From: Paracoccus zhejiangensis
GTDB taxonomy: Bacteria > Pseudomonadota > Alphaproteobacteria > Rhodobacterales > Rhodobacteraceae
NCBI RefSeq assembly: GCF_002847445.1
Contig: NZ_CP025430.1
Coordinates: 2,418,001-2,482,000 of the forward strand
Direction: 5' to 3'
Length of the DNA: 64,000 bases
Part shown: in pieces, positions 29,664 through 40,999 of the stretch
Position numbering within the stretch: the first letter of the stretch is position 1
Layout of the letters: each line of letters starts with the position of its first letter
Notes under the pieces: generated by a model
Told to the model about the DNA's origin: nothing
What the model saw: the letters and a program-made list of their open reading frames with translations, nothing else
Databases searched by the model: none
Program-made: the position numbers and the translations under genes

Positions 29664-30794
29664 ATGGGCACTGTTACCTGGTATCTGACACCAATGACAC
29701 GGACCGCCGGAAACACCGAGATATGGACCGTCGATAGTTCGCAGACAGTTGAGGTTCTGGTTTTTTTCGGCACTCAGGCTGAATTCAACGCTCTTCTTGA
29801 CCCGAGCATCTATGATCTCAAGATCATCGATAACAACCCGACCGATGACAAGGTCGGTGCGCAGGAGCTTCGCACTGCGCTGAACCAGGCGATCAGCGAT
29901 GGCACGCTAACTTCCGCCTTCGCCCCCTCGAACAACCAGGGTTACCTGGGCACCTCCCAGACCGACTACGACGACCATGGCCTCGAAGACACGGCGGGCT
30001 ATTCAACCTCTGGCCAGGGCATCGAGTCGAGCACTTCGGCCGTCCTCATCTCTCTCCACGAGCCTGTCCCGCTGGTCCCAAGCGATCCGTCATTCGAGAT
30101 CCTCGCCATCCCCGGGTACAAGGGTGGCGTCGGCAATTTCAGCCCCTATTTCCCCGGAACGCTTGGCCCGAACCCGATCTGTTTCGTCAGCGGCACCATG
30201 ATCGAGACCGTTGCAGGGCCGCGTGCGGTTGAAACCCTTGCGGCCGGAGACCTGATCAACTCGGCCGATCGCGGCGCCATTCCCTTGCGCCTGTCGCTCT
30301 ATTCCGAAGTCACCCCGGCCCAGCTTGCGCGCCAGCCCGAGCTGCGCCCGATCCGCATTTCGGTCGGAGCCCTCGGCGCTGACCTGCCCGACCGCGACCT
30401 CTTGGTGTCACCCCAGCATCGCATCCTGATCCGCTCGAAGATCGCGCAGCGAATGTTCGGCACCGACGAGGTGCTGGTTGCCGCCAAGCAGCTTCTGCAG
30501 CTCGAGGGCATCGACATTGCCTCTGACCTCGATGAGTTCCGGTACTACCACCTGGTCTTCGACCAGCACGAGGTGATCCGCTCCAACGGTGCGCTCAGCG
30601 AATCGCTCTATCCCGGTCCCGAGGCTCTGCGCTCGGTCGGTCGTGCCGCGCGGAGGGAAATCTATACGCTCTTCCCGCATCTGCGCGACATCGACCCCAG
30701 TGACGTTATCGCGGCCCGGATGCTGGCCTCGGGTCGGCAGGCACGCAAGCTGGCCAACCGTCACCTGCAGAACCGCAAGCCGCTGCTCTCCTGA
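29664..30794 (+). CDS. Hint-domain protein with unrecognised N-terminal domain
   Basis: A 376-residue protein. The start at 29664 is preferred over the in-frame ATG at 29649 because GGGAG lies 8 bases before it. The C-terminal part, from C173 in PICFVSGTMIETVAG through VETLAAGDLI and the LVSPQHRILI block, is a Hint (Hedgehog/intein-like, Hint_2 type) domain, which in other proteins carries out self-splicing or self-cleavage at the cysteine. Residues 1-172 have no recognised domain: Asp/Thr/Ser-rich, no Sec signal, many acidic residues, slightly AT-richer than neighbours. Such proteins in Rhodobacteraceae may be secreted or autoprocessed. It lies between ubiB and the flagellar genes. Confidence 0.75.
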   Translation: MGTVTWYLTPMTRTAGNTEIWTVDSSQTVEVLVFFGTQAEFNALLDPSIYDLKIIDNNPTDDKVGAQELRTALNQAISDGTLTSAFAPSNNQGYLGTSQTDYDDHGLEDTAGYSTSGQGIESSTSAVLISLHEPVPLVPSDPSFEILAIPGYKGGVGNFSPYFPGTLGPNPICFVSGTMIETVAGPRAVETLAAGDLINSADRGAIPLRLSLYSEVTPAQLARQPELRPIRISVGALGADLPDRDLLVSPQHRILIRSKIAQRMFGTDEVLVAAKQLLQLEGIDIASDLDEFRYYHLVFDQHEVIRSNGALSESLYPGPEALRSVGRAARREIYTLFPHLRDIDPSDVIAARMLASGRQARKLANRHLQNRKPLLS

Positions 30795-30963
30795 GCCGGG
30801 CTTGACCCCGATGCGGCCCTAAGGCACTGGCGTCCGAAGGGTGCCGCATGTCTGTCGCTCCGTTTGCCCCGTCAGACCATCTCGCTGCGGAAACGACCAG
30901 AACGGTCAGGCCCTCGCTCGGTCATCTGTGATGGCTGAAGGCACCAGAGCCAGGCGGCAGCGG

Positions 30964-31650
30964 TCACTTCATGACACCCTCGCGCACCGCTTCGATCTGG
31001 TCGCTTCCGGCGGTGACCCCGCCTTCCAGCACCAGCTGCACCCCGCCCGGCACCAGTTCGGCCTCGACCACCCGGGAATAGGCGCCAACCTCATCCTGCC
31101 CGATCAGCGTGCCATCCTGCCGACTTTCCACCCGGAACTGGTAGAGCCCGTCGGGCAGTTTCGCCTCCAGCGCGTCGCGCCCGAACCAGTCAACCTGCCC
31201 CCTGCCCGCGCCGATCTCCTCGCGTGACAGCTCGCGCCCGTTGGCGGTCAGGACCACCAGCTGCACGCTGTCGGCCCGCGGGTCCGGCGCGACATCCAGC
31301 GTCAGGGGTTTCTCGCCGAACCAGACCGGTCCGGCCACCCGCACTTCGCGACCCAGCCAGTCCGACAGCTGGCCCAGCCCACCGCCCATCTGCTGGGTGA
31401 GTTGCGTCAGCAGCTTGTTCGTCTGCGCCTGCTGCTCCACCCCCGAGAAGGTCGCCAACTGGACCGCGAAATCAGAGCCCTGCATCGGGTTCATCGGATC
31501 CTGGTTCTTCAGCTGCGCCGTCAGCATGCGCAGGAAGGTCTGGAAATCCCCCTTTGCAAACATCTGCTGACCACCTGCCCCGTCCTGCGCCGCGCTCGTC
31601 TGGCGCGCAGCGCCTCGCGCCGCCATGCCGCCCGATACCGGATCGACCAT
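30964..31650 (-). CDS. flgD: Flagellar hook capping protein FlgD
   Basis: A 228-residue protein. The N-terminal signature DFQTFLRMLTAQLKNQDPMNPM near residue 35, followed by VQLATFSGVEQQAQTNKLL, is that of FlgD; the C-terminal half holds the FlgD Ig-like and tudor-like domains. FlgD caps the growing hook. The start at 31650 has AGGAG six bases upstream; an ATG six bases earlier overlaps that site. It follows fliK by 17 bases. Confidence 0.9.
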   Translation of the reverse strand: MVDPVSGGMAARGAARQTSAAQDGAGGQQMFAKGDFQTFLRMLTAQLKNQDPMNPMQGSDFAVQLATFSGVEQQAQTNKLLTQLTQQMGGGLGQLSDWLGREVRVAGPVWFGEKPLTLDVAPDPRADSVQLVVLTANGRELSREEIGAGRGQVDWFGRDALEAKLPDGLYQFRVESRQDGTLIGQDEVGAYSRVVEAELVPGGVQLVLEGGVTAGSDQIEAVREGVMK

Positions 31651-31667
31651 GATCATCTCCTTCCGTT

Positions 31668-33023
31668 CTAAACGCGAATATCCAGCCTGCCGCCATCGGC
31701 AAGGCTGCGCTGGCCGCGCGACGACAGCCTGTCGCCAGCATTGATACCCACCGCGTCGGCATTGCGCATGTTCGCTGCCCAAGGTCCCCCGGGTGCCGAA
31801 TAGGCGCCACTTCCGGACTGACCACCGGTCCCATCCCGAAAGGACAGGCTCGCCTCGCCCAGACCGCTGTTGCGCAGATCGCCCATCAGCAGATCGGCAT
31901 GTCGGCGCAGCATCTCCAGCACCTCGGGCCGCTCGACCCAGACCGTCAGGGCCGCGCCGGCCTCGCCGCGCGACAGGACCAGCCGTACCGAGCCAAGTTC
32001 TTCGGGGCTGAGCGCGATCTCGATCCGGTCATCCTGCATCCTCAGCGCCGCTTCACCCACCTGGCGGCACAGCGTCTCGGCCGAAACCGGGATGGGGCCG
32101 ATCCCATGCGCGACGGGGTGGGATGCTTCGGCGGCGGCCGTCAGCACAAAGGGCGGCAAAGCACCCATTCTTTCCAGCAGGTCAAATGCGCCGCTCGTGT
32201 CGCCCCCAGTCGGGACCTGACCCGGAAAAAGCGGCTGCAGCGTCGGCGGAAAGGCCAACAACCGGCCTTCCGCGAGGACCGGGCGTGCCAGACCGGAGCT
32301 GACGCTCGGCGTGATGCTCGGCTCTATCTCGCGCGCTCCTGGGCTTCCGGCATCGGGTAGCGGGATCGCGACGGGGACAGTTTCGCGGCGGACAGGCTGA
32401 TCCGCCCCGGAGGCGACGGCCCGAGGCTCGATCGCTGCCGGCGATGGATCTGGCGCGTCTGTCTTCGCCTCGCCCAAGGTGCCGGCGGTGTAGGCCGTCG
32501 GGCCCTCCGTCCCGGCCTGCACCGGACGCGCGACCAGCGCCGGTCCCGGCCGTTGCGCCGCCGCTGCCTCCTGCGGCTGCGGGGCCTGCGGAGAATGAAC
32601 GTTCACCGCCAAAGGCAGGCCGGGCGCGTCAACACCGCATTCGTCCCTTGCATCCCGTACCGGATCTTCCACGGGCGCGTCACCTTGCAGGACGGCGTAC
32701 CCTTCATCCGCCTCTTCGACCAGCAGGGCCTCGTCCGTTCCTGCGCCTGTCATCAGCTCGTCATCCGCCGAAGCCGATTCGTCCACAGACAGCAGAACCG
32801 GTTCGGGTTCCGCGTTGCGCAGGTCCGGGACAGCCGCATTAGAACCGTCGCTGCCCTCGGGCAGCAGGACGGGCTGACCCGGCAATCGCACCTGATCCCC
32901 AGCCATCAGGGCCTCGAAACCGGCACCGGTCCCTGCCCCGGCTTCGATCGGCAAACCTGTCCCCTCTGGCCGCGCGCCGCCCTGTGGCAGGAAAGTCGTC
33001 GCAGGATTCATCACGTTCTCCAT
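31668..33023 (-). CDS. fliK: Flagellar hook-length control protein FliK
   Basis: A 451-residue protein: a long, low-complexity Pro/Ala/Gly/Glu-rich N-terminal region (about 1-330) and a C-terminal Flg_hook domain (about 350-430: ALRMQDDRIEIALSPEELG, VRLVLSRGEAGAALTVWVER, LRRHADLLMGDLRNSGL). FliK switches the export apparatus from hook to filament. The start is 33023 or 33011; both have an upstream purine site. Placed with flgD and divergent from the rod-binding protein gene. Confidence 0.85.
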   Translation of the reverse strand: MENVMNPATTFLPQGGARPEGTGLPIEAGAGTGAGFEALMAGDQVRLPGQPVLLPEGSDGSNAAVPDLRNAEPEPVLLSVDESASADDELMTGAGTDEALLVEEADEGYAVLQGDAPVEDPVRDARDECGVDAPGLPLAVNVHSPQAPQPQEAAAAQRPGPALVARPVQAGTEGPTAYTAGTLGEAKTDAPDPSPAAIEPRAVASGADQPVRRETVPVAIPLPDAGSPGAREIEPSITPSVSSGLARPVLAEGRLLAFPPTLQPLFPGQVPTGGDTSGAFDLLERMGALPPFVLTAAAEASHPVAHGIGPIPVSAETLCRQVGEAALRMQDDRIEIALSPEELGSVRLVLSRGEAGAALTVWVERPEVLEMLRRHADLLMGDLRNSGLGEASLSFRDGTGGQSGSGAYSAPGGPWAANMRNADAVGINAGDRLSSRGQRSLADGGRLDIRV

Positions 33024-33067
33024 ATCCCCTGCCCTTCGTCTGACCGGGTCAGGATAGCGGCATCGGG

Positions 33068-33082
33068 TTACGGAATATTTAC
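33068..33082. promoter_or_regulatory. CtrA-like site TTAC-N7-TTAC between fliK and the rod-binding gene
   Basis: TTAC (33068-33071), seven bases, TTAC (33079-33082). This matches the spacing of the alphaproteobacterial CtrA motif TTAA-N7-TTAA with C in place of the last A in both halves. It lies in the 103-base divergent gap of two flagellar genes, where CtrA control would make sense. Confidence 0.3.
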
Positions 33083-33126
33083 CGCCCGAAGCGAAGATGG
33101 CCCGATCTCCCATGGGAAAGGTAAAA

Positions 33127-33375
33127 ATGCTCAGCACCCCGATTACCCCCGCGACCCGGCCTGATCCGTCATCCTCGACCCGGGCGAGTGACCAGCTTGA
33201 AAAGGCCTTCCTTGAAGAAATGCTGAAATACGCTGGCCCGAAGCCCTCGTATGACGGGTTTGGCGGCGGCGCAGGAGAAGACCAGTTCTCGAGCTTCTTG
33301 ACCCGCGAATATGCAGTAATCCTGTCGCAGGACCTGGATTTCGGCCTGCGCGTCGAGGGGGCGGGCACCGAATGA
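33127..33375 (+). CDS. Rod-binding protein (FlgJ N-domain-like)
   Basis: An 82-residue protein. LEKAFLEEMLKYAGPKP, then the block from GEDQFSSFLTREYA to the C-terminus, corresponds to the rod-binding domain (N-terminal half) of FlgJ; the muramidase half is absent, as is usual in alphaproteobacteria. It probably caps the growing rod. The start at 33127 follows GGAAAGG by 5 bases. Its stop overlaps the next gene by 4 bases. Confidence 0.75.
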   Translation: MLSTPITPATRPDPSSSTRASDQLEKAFLEEMLKYAGPKPSYDGFGGGAGEDQFSSFLTREYAVILSQDLDFGLRVEGAGTE

Positions 33376-33692
33376 GCCGACAGGTGATTCTGCGGCAGAT
33401 CAAGCGCATCAGGACGCTGATCATGGCAGGCCGGGCATGGGACGCCCAGGAAGATGTCGAGCATCTTACGGATCTGATCCGGAACGACCCGCCGGTAGCG
33501 GAAGATCGCGACCTGATCGAGGCCAAGCTGGCCGAATTGCGCCTTCTGGCCGAGGCCGCGCTTCAGGGCGCAAAAGGTGCCGCCGAACAGATACGGGAGA
33601 TTCTTCACGCCGCGCAGTCGCTCGAAACCTATGACAATCAGGGCGCGCGCAGAGTCACCGATACGGCCGCCCCGCAAATCCGGCGATATTGA
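33372..33692 (+). CDS. Small helical protein of the flagellar cluster, unknown function
   Basis: A 106-residue protein with no motif I recognise. It is predicted to be mostly helical with a basic N-terminus (MSRQVILRQIKRIR) and Leu/Ala/Glu-rich amphipathic helices in the middle (ELRLLAEAALQGAKGAAEQ), fitting a flagellar chaperone such as FlgN or a coiled-coil partner. Its ATG overlaps the stop of the rod-binding gene, so it is cotranslated with it. Assigned by position only. Confidence 0.7.
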   Translation: MSRQVILRQIKRIRTLIMAGRAWDAQEDVEHLTDLIRNDPPVAEDRDLIEAKLAELRLLAEAALQGAKGAAEQIREILHAAQSLETYDNQGARRVTDTAAPQIRRY

Positions 33693-33749
33693 CTCAAATG
33701 CGCGGGGCTTAAGCTTTGAAGCGCAGCGCGATTTCACCGATCATCAATC

Positions 33750-33849
33750 ATCCCCCGATAAAAGGGGGATCGCAGCGAAGATGCGGGGTCGCAGGACCCG
33801 ACGGTTCAGAATGGCCGGTCTCTCACAACCCCCGAACGCAAATCGTTCG
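33750..33849 (+). promoter_or_regulatory. Structured flagellin 5' leader with three stem-loops
   Basis: Three successive hairpins: ATCCCCC/GGGGGAT (33750-33756 with 33764-33770, loop GATAAAA), GGGTC/GACCC (33786-33790 with 33795-33799, loop GCAG), and CGAACG/CGTTCG (33833-33838 with 33844-33849, loop CAAAT). The last ends 7 bases before the GGAGG ribosome site (33857-33861) of flagellin. In Caulobacter, FlbT acts on the flagellin mRNA leader; flbT is 1.3 kb away here. The link is inference. Confidence 0.5.
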
Positions 33850-33866
33850 ATGAACAGGAGGACACC

Positions 33867-34712
33867 ATGTCCAGCATTCTGACCAACAGCAGCGCCATCG
33901 TCGCGCTGCAGACCCTGAAAGGGACCAATGCCGGCCTCGCCAAGGCCCAGAGTGAAATCTCGACCGGCAAGTCCATCGCCAACGCCAAGGACAATGCGGC
34001 CATCTGGGCCATCGCCCAGATCATGGACACCGACGTTTCGTCCTTCCAGAGCATCCAGTCCCAGCTGAACGTCGCCGACGCGACGGTGGCAACCTCGCGC
34101 GCGGGAGCCGAGCGTATCAGCGGGCTGCTGAAGGAAATGAAGAACCTGGCCGTCGGCGGCTCCAGCGACACCGCTGATTTCGCCAAGATCGATACCGATA
34201 TCCAGGCGAAGATGACGGAAATCAACGACATCATTTCGGCCACGCAGATGAACGGCATCAACCTGCTGGCAACCGACGTCGACGGCAATGGCGGCACGGA
34301 TTTCTCGGTCATCTCGTCGCTGAATCGCTCGGGCGCCGGCGGCACCACGACCATGGTGTCCATCGACGTGACCGGACAGGATCTCGAGGCCGCCCTTACC
34401 GCCGGGGTCACGGCGATCACCGACGCGGCCACGGCGGCGACCGCGCTTGGCGAGATCGAAGGGTATCTGAATACCGTGGTCGATGCCGCGGCAGAACTCG
34501 GTTCCTTCGGCAAGCGCATTGCCAACCAGTCGGACTTCATGGGGCTGCTGGCCGATTCGCTGAAACTCGGCATCGGTTCGCTGGTCGACGCCAACATGGA
34601 GGAAGCCTCGGCCCGCCTGCAGGCGCTGCAGACCCAGCAGCAGTTGGGCATCCAGTCGCTGTCGATCGCCAACCAGGCGCCGCAGTCGATCCTGGCACTG
34701 TTTCGCGGCTGA
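33867..34712 (+). CDS. Flagellin
   Basis: A 281-residue filament subunit. The N-terminus MSSILTNSSAIVALQTLKGTN and the C-terminus ending IANQAPQSILALFRG are the conserved terminal D0/D1 regions, with a very small central domain (about 130-190) that is Gly/Thr/Asp-rich. The ATG has a strong GGAGG site. Short flagellins are typical of this family of alphaproteobacteria. It is followed by flaF and flbT, which control its synthesis. Confidence 0.93.
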   Translation: MSSILTNSSAIVALQTLKGTNAGLAKAQSEISTGKSIANAKDNAAIWAIAQIMDTDVSSFQSIQSQLNVADATVATSRAGAERISGLLKEMKNLAVGGSSDTADFAKIDTDIQAKMTEINDIISATQMNGINLLATDVDGNGGTDFSVISSLNRSGAGGTTTMVSIDVTGQDLEAALTAGVTAITDAATAATALGEIEGYLNTVVDAAAELGSFGKRIANQSDFMGLLADSLKLGIGSLVDANMEEASARLQALQTQQQLGIQSLSIANQAPQSILALFRG

Positions 34713-34733
34713 CGAAGTCTTCGTGATATCGGA

Positions 34734-34760
34734 GGCGGGGTGCCAACTCGACACCCCGCC
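34734..34760 (+). terminator. Stem-loop after flagellin
   Basis: GGCGGGGTG (34734-34742) pairs with CACCCCGCC (34752-34760), loop 9 bases, 21 bases after the flagellin stop and 30 before flaF. No T-run follows, so it could set relative expression of flagellin and flaF by partial termination or mRNA stability. Confidence 0.6.
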
Positions 34761-34790
34761 GCCAGCGTCCCCTCCTCCTAGCAACCGGGA

Positions 34791-35168
34791 ATGAACACGT
34801 TGAACGCGGTTACGCCTATGAACGACTATGGCCCCTATCGATCCCACGGGATTCGCACCGAACGCGACATTGAATACGAGGCGTTCTCGCAGATCACCCG
34901 GATGATGCGGGCCGCAAGCCAAGGTCCGCTCGAACCCGTCCAGGTCATGGCCATCCACAGGAATAACGAGCTCTGGACCACGCTCGCCACGGATCTGGCG
35001 CAGCCCGGGAACCAGCTGCCGGTGGAAACCCGGGCGGGGCTGATCTCGCTGGCCGGCTTCGCAATTCGTCAGGGCCATGCGGTTCTGAACGGTACCGGCG
35101 ACATCGATCCGCTGATCGACGTGAACGTTGCCATCATGAAAGGCCTGCGCGGCACGGTGCCGGAATGA
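34791..35168 (+). CDS. flaF: Flagellar biosynthesis regulator FlaF
   Basis: A 125-residue protein with the FlaF core: TERDIEYEAFSQITRMMRAA and the later MAIHRNNELWTTLATDLAQP. FlaF is required for flagellin synthesis and opposes FlbT. A later in-frame ATG (34818) would give a 116-residue form. Its stop overlaps flbT by four bases, giving the known flaF-flbT pair after flagellin. Confidence 0.88.
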   Translation: MNTLNAVTPMNDYGPYRSHGIRTERDIEYEAFSQITRMMRAASQGPLEPVQVMAIHRNNELWTTLATDLAQPGNQLPVETRAGLISLAGFAIRQGHAVLNGTGDIDPLIDVNVAIMKGLRGTVPE

Positions 35169-35569
35169 GCGGGCTGGTCATCAAGCTGGCACCGAAGGAA
35201 CGGATCCTGATCAATGGTGCCGTCATCGAGAATGGCGACAAGCGCTCGAAGATCGCCATCAAGACCCCCAATGCCAATGTGCTGCGCCTGAAGGACGCCA
35301 TCCACCCCGAGGCAGTCCGCAGCCCTGTCGCCCGGGTCTGCTACGTCGCCCAGTTGATCCTCTCCGGGGACACCGAGCCTGACGAGGGCGGCAGACAGCT
35401 GTTGCGCGGGATCGAACAGCTGTCGCAGGTCTTCGACGATCCCGACAGCCGCCGGCTGCTGGCCGCGGCCAGCCAAAGCGCGCTGTCCGGCAATGCCTAT
35501 CAGGCGCTGCGGCGGTTGCGCGATCTGCTCCCGCGTGAGGCGCGCATGCTGTCGGCACGACCACAATGA
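35165..35569 (+). CDS. flbT: Flagellar biosynthesis repressor FlbT
   Basis: A 134-residue protein with the FlbT start (GLVIKLAPKERILINGAVIE) and RVCYVAQLILSG. FlbT promotes decay of flagellin mRNA when hook assembly is incomplete in Caulobacter. It is coupled to flaF and the DUF1217 gene by 4-base overlaps on each side. Confidence 0.92.
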   Translation: MSGLVIKLAPKERILINGAVIENGDKRSKIAIKTPNANVLRLKDAIHPEAVRSPVARVCYVAQLILSGDTEPDEGGRQLLRGIEQLSQVFDDPDSRRLLAAASQSALSGNAYQALRRLRDLLPREARMLSARPQ

Positions 35570-36357
35570 CGGCGGCGATTCACTTGGGCACGGGTGGCCT
35601 CGCGGGGTGGAAGCTCCTGCAGCGCACCGCGTCCCGGCAAAAGGAAATGCTGGCGGCCGATCCGGTCGTGGCACGCACGACCCGCTATTTCCGCGAGACG
35701 ATCGGGCGCACGGCGGGGGCCGATGATCTCGTTTCGGACCATCGGCTGATGACCGTCGCCCTTGGCGCCTACGGGTTGGAGAGCCAGATCGCCAGCAAGG
35801 CCTTCATTCGCAAGGTCCTGGACGAGCCGCGCGGCGATGACAGGTCGCTGGCCAACCGGATGGTGGACAAGCGCTATCAGAAGCTCGCCGCCGCCTTCGG
35901 TTATGACCAGGGCAACCAGATGGTCTCCTCCTCCGGGTTTGGCGAGCAGATCTCGGCGCTCTACCTCGAGAGGGAATTCGAGCGCCGCGTGGGTGAAGGC
36001 GACCCGAACCTGCGTCTCGCGCTCAATGCCCAGCGCGAACTTCGCCAGATGACCGACCGCGCGTCAACCGAGGCGACCCTCTGGTACGAGGTTCTGGGCA
36101 ACACGCAGCTACGCAAGGTGTTCGAACAGGCCTTCGGCTTTGGCCAGGCCTACGGGAGACTGCCGATCGACCGGCAGCTGGCGGAATTCACCGCCGGCGC
36201 GACATCGCTCTTTGGCAGTTCCTCTTTCAAGGTGATCGCGTCAGAAGCCGGGATCGAGAAGCTGGTTCAGCGCTTTCTTCTGCGCGCGCAAATATCCGAC
36301 AGCGCGGCGACATCGCCCTTTGCCACCGCCCTGACCTTGCTGCGCAGAGGGGGCTGA
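35566..36357 (+). CDS. DUF1217 flagellar-cluster protein
   Basis: A 263-residue protein matching the DUF1217 family found in flagellar regions of alphaproteobacteria: KLLQRTASRQKEMLAADP at the N-terminus, repeated ALGAYGLESQIASKAF-type helices, and REFERRVGEGDPNLRLALN. The function is unknown, though family members are linked to flagellar assembly. The last of four coupled genes after flagellin. Confidence 0.82.
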   Translation: MTAAIHLGTGGLAGWKLLQRTASRQKEMLAADPVVARTTRYFRETIGRTAGADDLVSDHRLMTVALGAYGLESQIASKAFIRKVLDEPRGDDRSLANRMVDKRYQKLAAAFGYDQGNQMVSSSGFGEQISALYLEREFERRVGEGDPNLRLALNAQRELRQMTDRASTEATLWYEVLGNTQLRKVFEQAFGFGQAYGRLPIDRQLAEFTAGATSLFGSSSFKVIASEAGIEKLVQRFLLRAQISDSAATSPFATALTLLRRGG

Positions 36358-36472
36358 GCCTTGCTGGGGTCCCGGTGCAGCACGACCACTCTGCCAGCAT
36401 CCCCGCGCGGCGCCCCGGTCTGGCGGCGCACCGGTGCCGCAGAGATTCGCACCCGGCACCCACCAACGCGCC

Positions 36473-36500
36473 TTGCGCCCCGGCCCTGCATGGCTATAAC
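36473..36500 (+). promoter_or_regulatory. Candidate carB promoter
   Basis: TTGCGC (36473-36478), 16 bases, TATAAC (36495-36500), about 41 bases before the carB ATG. The -10 fits sigma-70 (5 of 6) but the -35 is weak. Confidence 0.4.
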
Positions 36501-36541
36501 CCCGGACGATTTGCGCCAATCCATGACAAGCCGGGGTCACC

Positions 36542-39880
<3,339 letters not shown>

Positions 39881-39917
39881 GCCGGACCGGCGCGGGGGGG
39901 CGGGTCGTGGTTGGGCG

Positions 39918-40883
39918 TCAGGCGCGCCCGACCTCGTCGAGGATCCGGCGCAGCCAGAGAACGGCCGGATGCGCGCCATGGCTGTTATGGGACAGCATGT
40001 CGATCTGCGTCGGCGGGCGCGCATAGGGGCTGTCGAAGATCGCAAGTCCATAGCTGTCGCGATGGGTCTCGGCCACCTCGCGCGGGACCATGGCGACCAT
40101 GTCACTGGCAGCGACCAGCGGCGGCACGGCGAGGATCAGCGGCACCGTGGCGCCGACCTGCCGGGTCAACCCGGCCTCGCGCAGCAGCGCCTCGAGATGC
40201 GTGGGGTTGCTGGTCACGAAGGACCGCTCCAGCCCCTCCTGATCCTGCATCCCCGGCGCCTCGGGTGTCGCGCGTCCCGACAGCAGAATATCGACATGTG
40301 GCCAGTGGCCGAGTGTTTCCAGCGTCAGGGGTGATCCGGCGGCGGGGTGGTCGCGGCGCATGATCCAGACCATCTCGACCGGGGCCAGCGTCTCGCGGCG
40401 GAAGCGCCCGGGGATGCGGCCGAAAGCCCCCACGACCAGGTGCAGCGTGCCGCGATCCAGTTCCTCGACCAGGTTGATGTCGTTGAACATCCTGAGCCAC
40501 AGCCGGATGCGCGGCGCCTCGCGCCGGATGCGGGCCATGACCTTGGGAAACAACGCGCCGATGTAATAATCCGAGGTGGCGACGACGAAGGTCATGTCCG
40601 ATGTGGCCGGGTCAAAGCGCGGCGCAGACAGAGCAGTCGAAATCTGGGCCAGGGCCGACCGCAGCGGATCGGCCAGCTCCATCGCCCGCGGTGTCGGATG
40701 CATCCCGTCGGGTCCGCGCACGAACAGCTCGTCCGACAGAAGTAGGCGCAGCTTGGCCAGCGCATGGCTGACCGCCGACTGGCTGAGCCCCAGCCGCTCG
40801 CCAGCACGGGTCACGGACCTTTCTTCCATCAGGGCATCGAAGACACGGATGAGGTTCAGGTCAGTTGTATGAATGCCGTTCAT
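39918..40883 (-). CDS. LysR-family transcriptional regulator
   Basis: A 321-residue regulator with an N-terminal winged helix (about 5-65: LNLIRVFDALMEERSVTRAG and LGLSQSAVSHALAKLRLLL) and a LysR substrate domain. The N-terminus resembles the NodD/SyrM-like branch. It is divergent from the HlyD/EmrA-type gene with 116 bases between, so it probably controls that efflux pair in response to its substrate. Confidence 0.92.
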   Translation of the reverse strand: MNGIHTTDLNLIRVFDALMEERSVTRAGERLGLSQSAVSHALAKLRLLLSDELFVRGPDGMHPTPRAMELADPLRSALAQISTALSAPRFDPATSDMTFVVATSDYYIGALFPKVMARIRREAPRIRLWLRMFNDINLVEELDRGTLHLVVGAFGRIPGRFRRETLAPVEMVWIMRRDHPAAGSPLTLETLGHWPHVDILLSGRATPEAPGMQDQEGLERSFVTSNPTHLEALLREAGLTRQVGATVPLILAVPPLVAASDMVAMVPREVAETHRDSYGLAIFDSPYARPPTQIDMLSHNSHGAHPAVLWLRRILDEVGRA

Positions 40884-40905
40884 GCTTCAAATTCGACCAA
40901 TTCAT

Positions 40906-40934
40906 TTCACTCATGTCAAGGCCAGCCCTATATC
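40906..40934 (+). promoter_or_regulatory. Candidate promoter of the efflux operon
   Basis: TTCACT (40906-40911), 17 bases, TATATC (40929-40934), 66 bases before the EmrA-like ATG. Four of six match each consensus hexamer, at ideal spacing. Confidence 0.35.
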
Positions 40935-40999
40935 TGCCTCAACCGGGGCCGGTCGAGATGCCGCCCTATCCCAGACAACCGATCGAGGGAGCCGATCCG

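Noticed and set aside
33709..33743. FliA (sigma-28) promoter for flagellin made of TTAAGCTT and ACCGATCA
   Set aside because: The two blocks are 19 bases apart, not 11, and both are imperfect.
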